Source of the DNA: Cyanobacteria bacterium T3Sed10_376R1m
GTDB lineage: Bacteria; Cyanobacteriota; Cyanobacteriia; Cyanobacteriales; Cyanobacteriaceae
NCBI GenBank assembly: GCA_003566215.1
Contig: PXEJ01000234.1
Span: 1 to 5,735 of the forward strand
Length of the DNA: 5,735 nt
Direction: 5' to 3'
Positions 5,716 through 5,735 of the stretch are shown in pieces; within the stretch, counting starts at the first letter, position 1, and the number at the start of each line of letters is the position of its first letter. The notes under the pieces were generated by a model, which worked only from the letters and a program-made list of their open reading frames with translations, did no database searches and was not told the DNA's origin. Both the position numbers and the translations under genes were made by a program.

Positions 5716-5735
5716 ATGCAAGTAAACGATTTCAC
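5716..5735 (+). CDS. Possible start of a gene running off the right edge
   Basis: ATG at 5716 begins an open frame reading MQVNDF, cut by the window end. It follows an AT-rich leader and a plausible plus-strand promoter, with only a weak AAGA-type ribosome-binding site. Six codons are too few to identify a product, and the call rests mainly on position. Confidence 0.3.

Overview
The window looks like chromosomal DNA from an AT-rich, probably unicellular cyanobacterium. Three things support this. A phosphoribulokinase carries the cyanobacterial-type redox cysteines. Two exact HIP1 octamers (GCGATCGC) lie within 5.7 kb. The encoded proteins most resemble cyanobacterial families. A Geminocystis/Cyanobacterium/Synechocystis-like host is my inference from composition and protein style, not a demonstrated identity.

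Layout: (1) 20-1444, plus strand: a GAF-domain protein fused to a histidine-kinase-like module whose phosphoacceptor and most ATP-binding motifs are degraded. (2) 1450-2889, minus: an alpha-D-phosphohexomutase, converging on gene 1 with only 5 bp between the stop codons. (3) 2890-2991: a short spacer holding a tandem heptamer array and an AT-rich repeat-like stretch. (4) 2992-4002, minus: phosphoribulokinase (prk). (5) 4003-4195: the prk leader, with inverted and direct ATCAGT repeats. (6) 4196-5074, minus: malonyl-CoA:ACP transacylase (fabD). (7) 5147-5374, minus: a 75-residue protein of unknown function with a near-consensus promoter. (8) 5375-5715: a gene-free stretch with promoter elements on both strands, a 12-bp perfect palindrome and short tandem repeats, leading to a possible gene start at the right edge.

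The three recognisable enzymes all sit in carbon allocation. Prk regenerates ribulose-1,5-bisphosphate in the Calvin-Benson cycle. The phosphohexomutase acts at the glucose-phosphate/glycogen branch, possibly by making the cofactor glucose-1,6-bisphosphate. FabD loads malonyl units for fatty-acid synthesis. They share a strand, but the spacers (102, 193 and 72 bp) and the separate promoter candidates argue against one tight operon.

No RNA gene, CRISPR array, insertion sequence or defence system is visible. The least ordinary items are the pseudokinase-like sensor, the heptamer array directly behind prk, the repeat-rich prk leader, and the small unknown gene with a palindrome over its -10 box.
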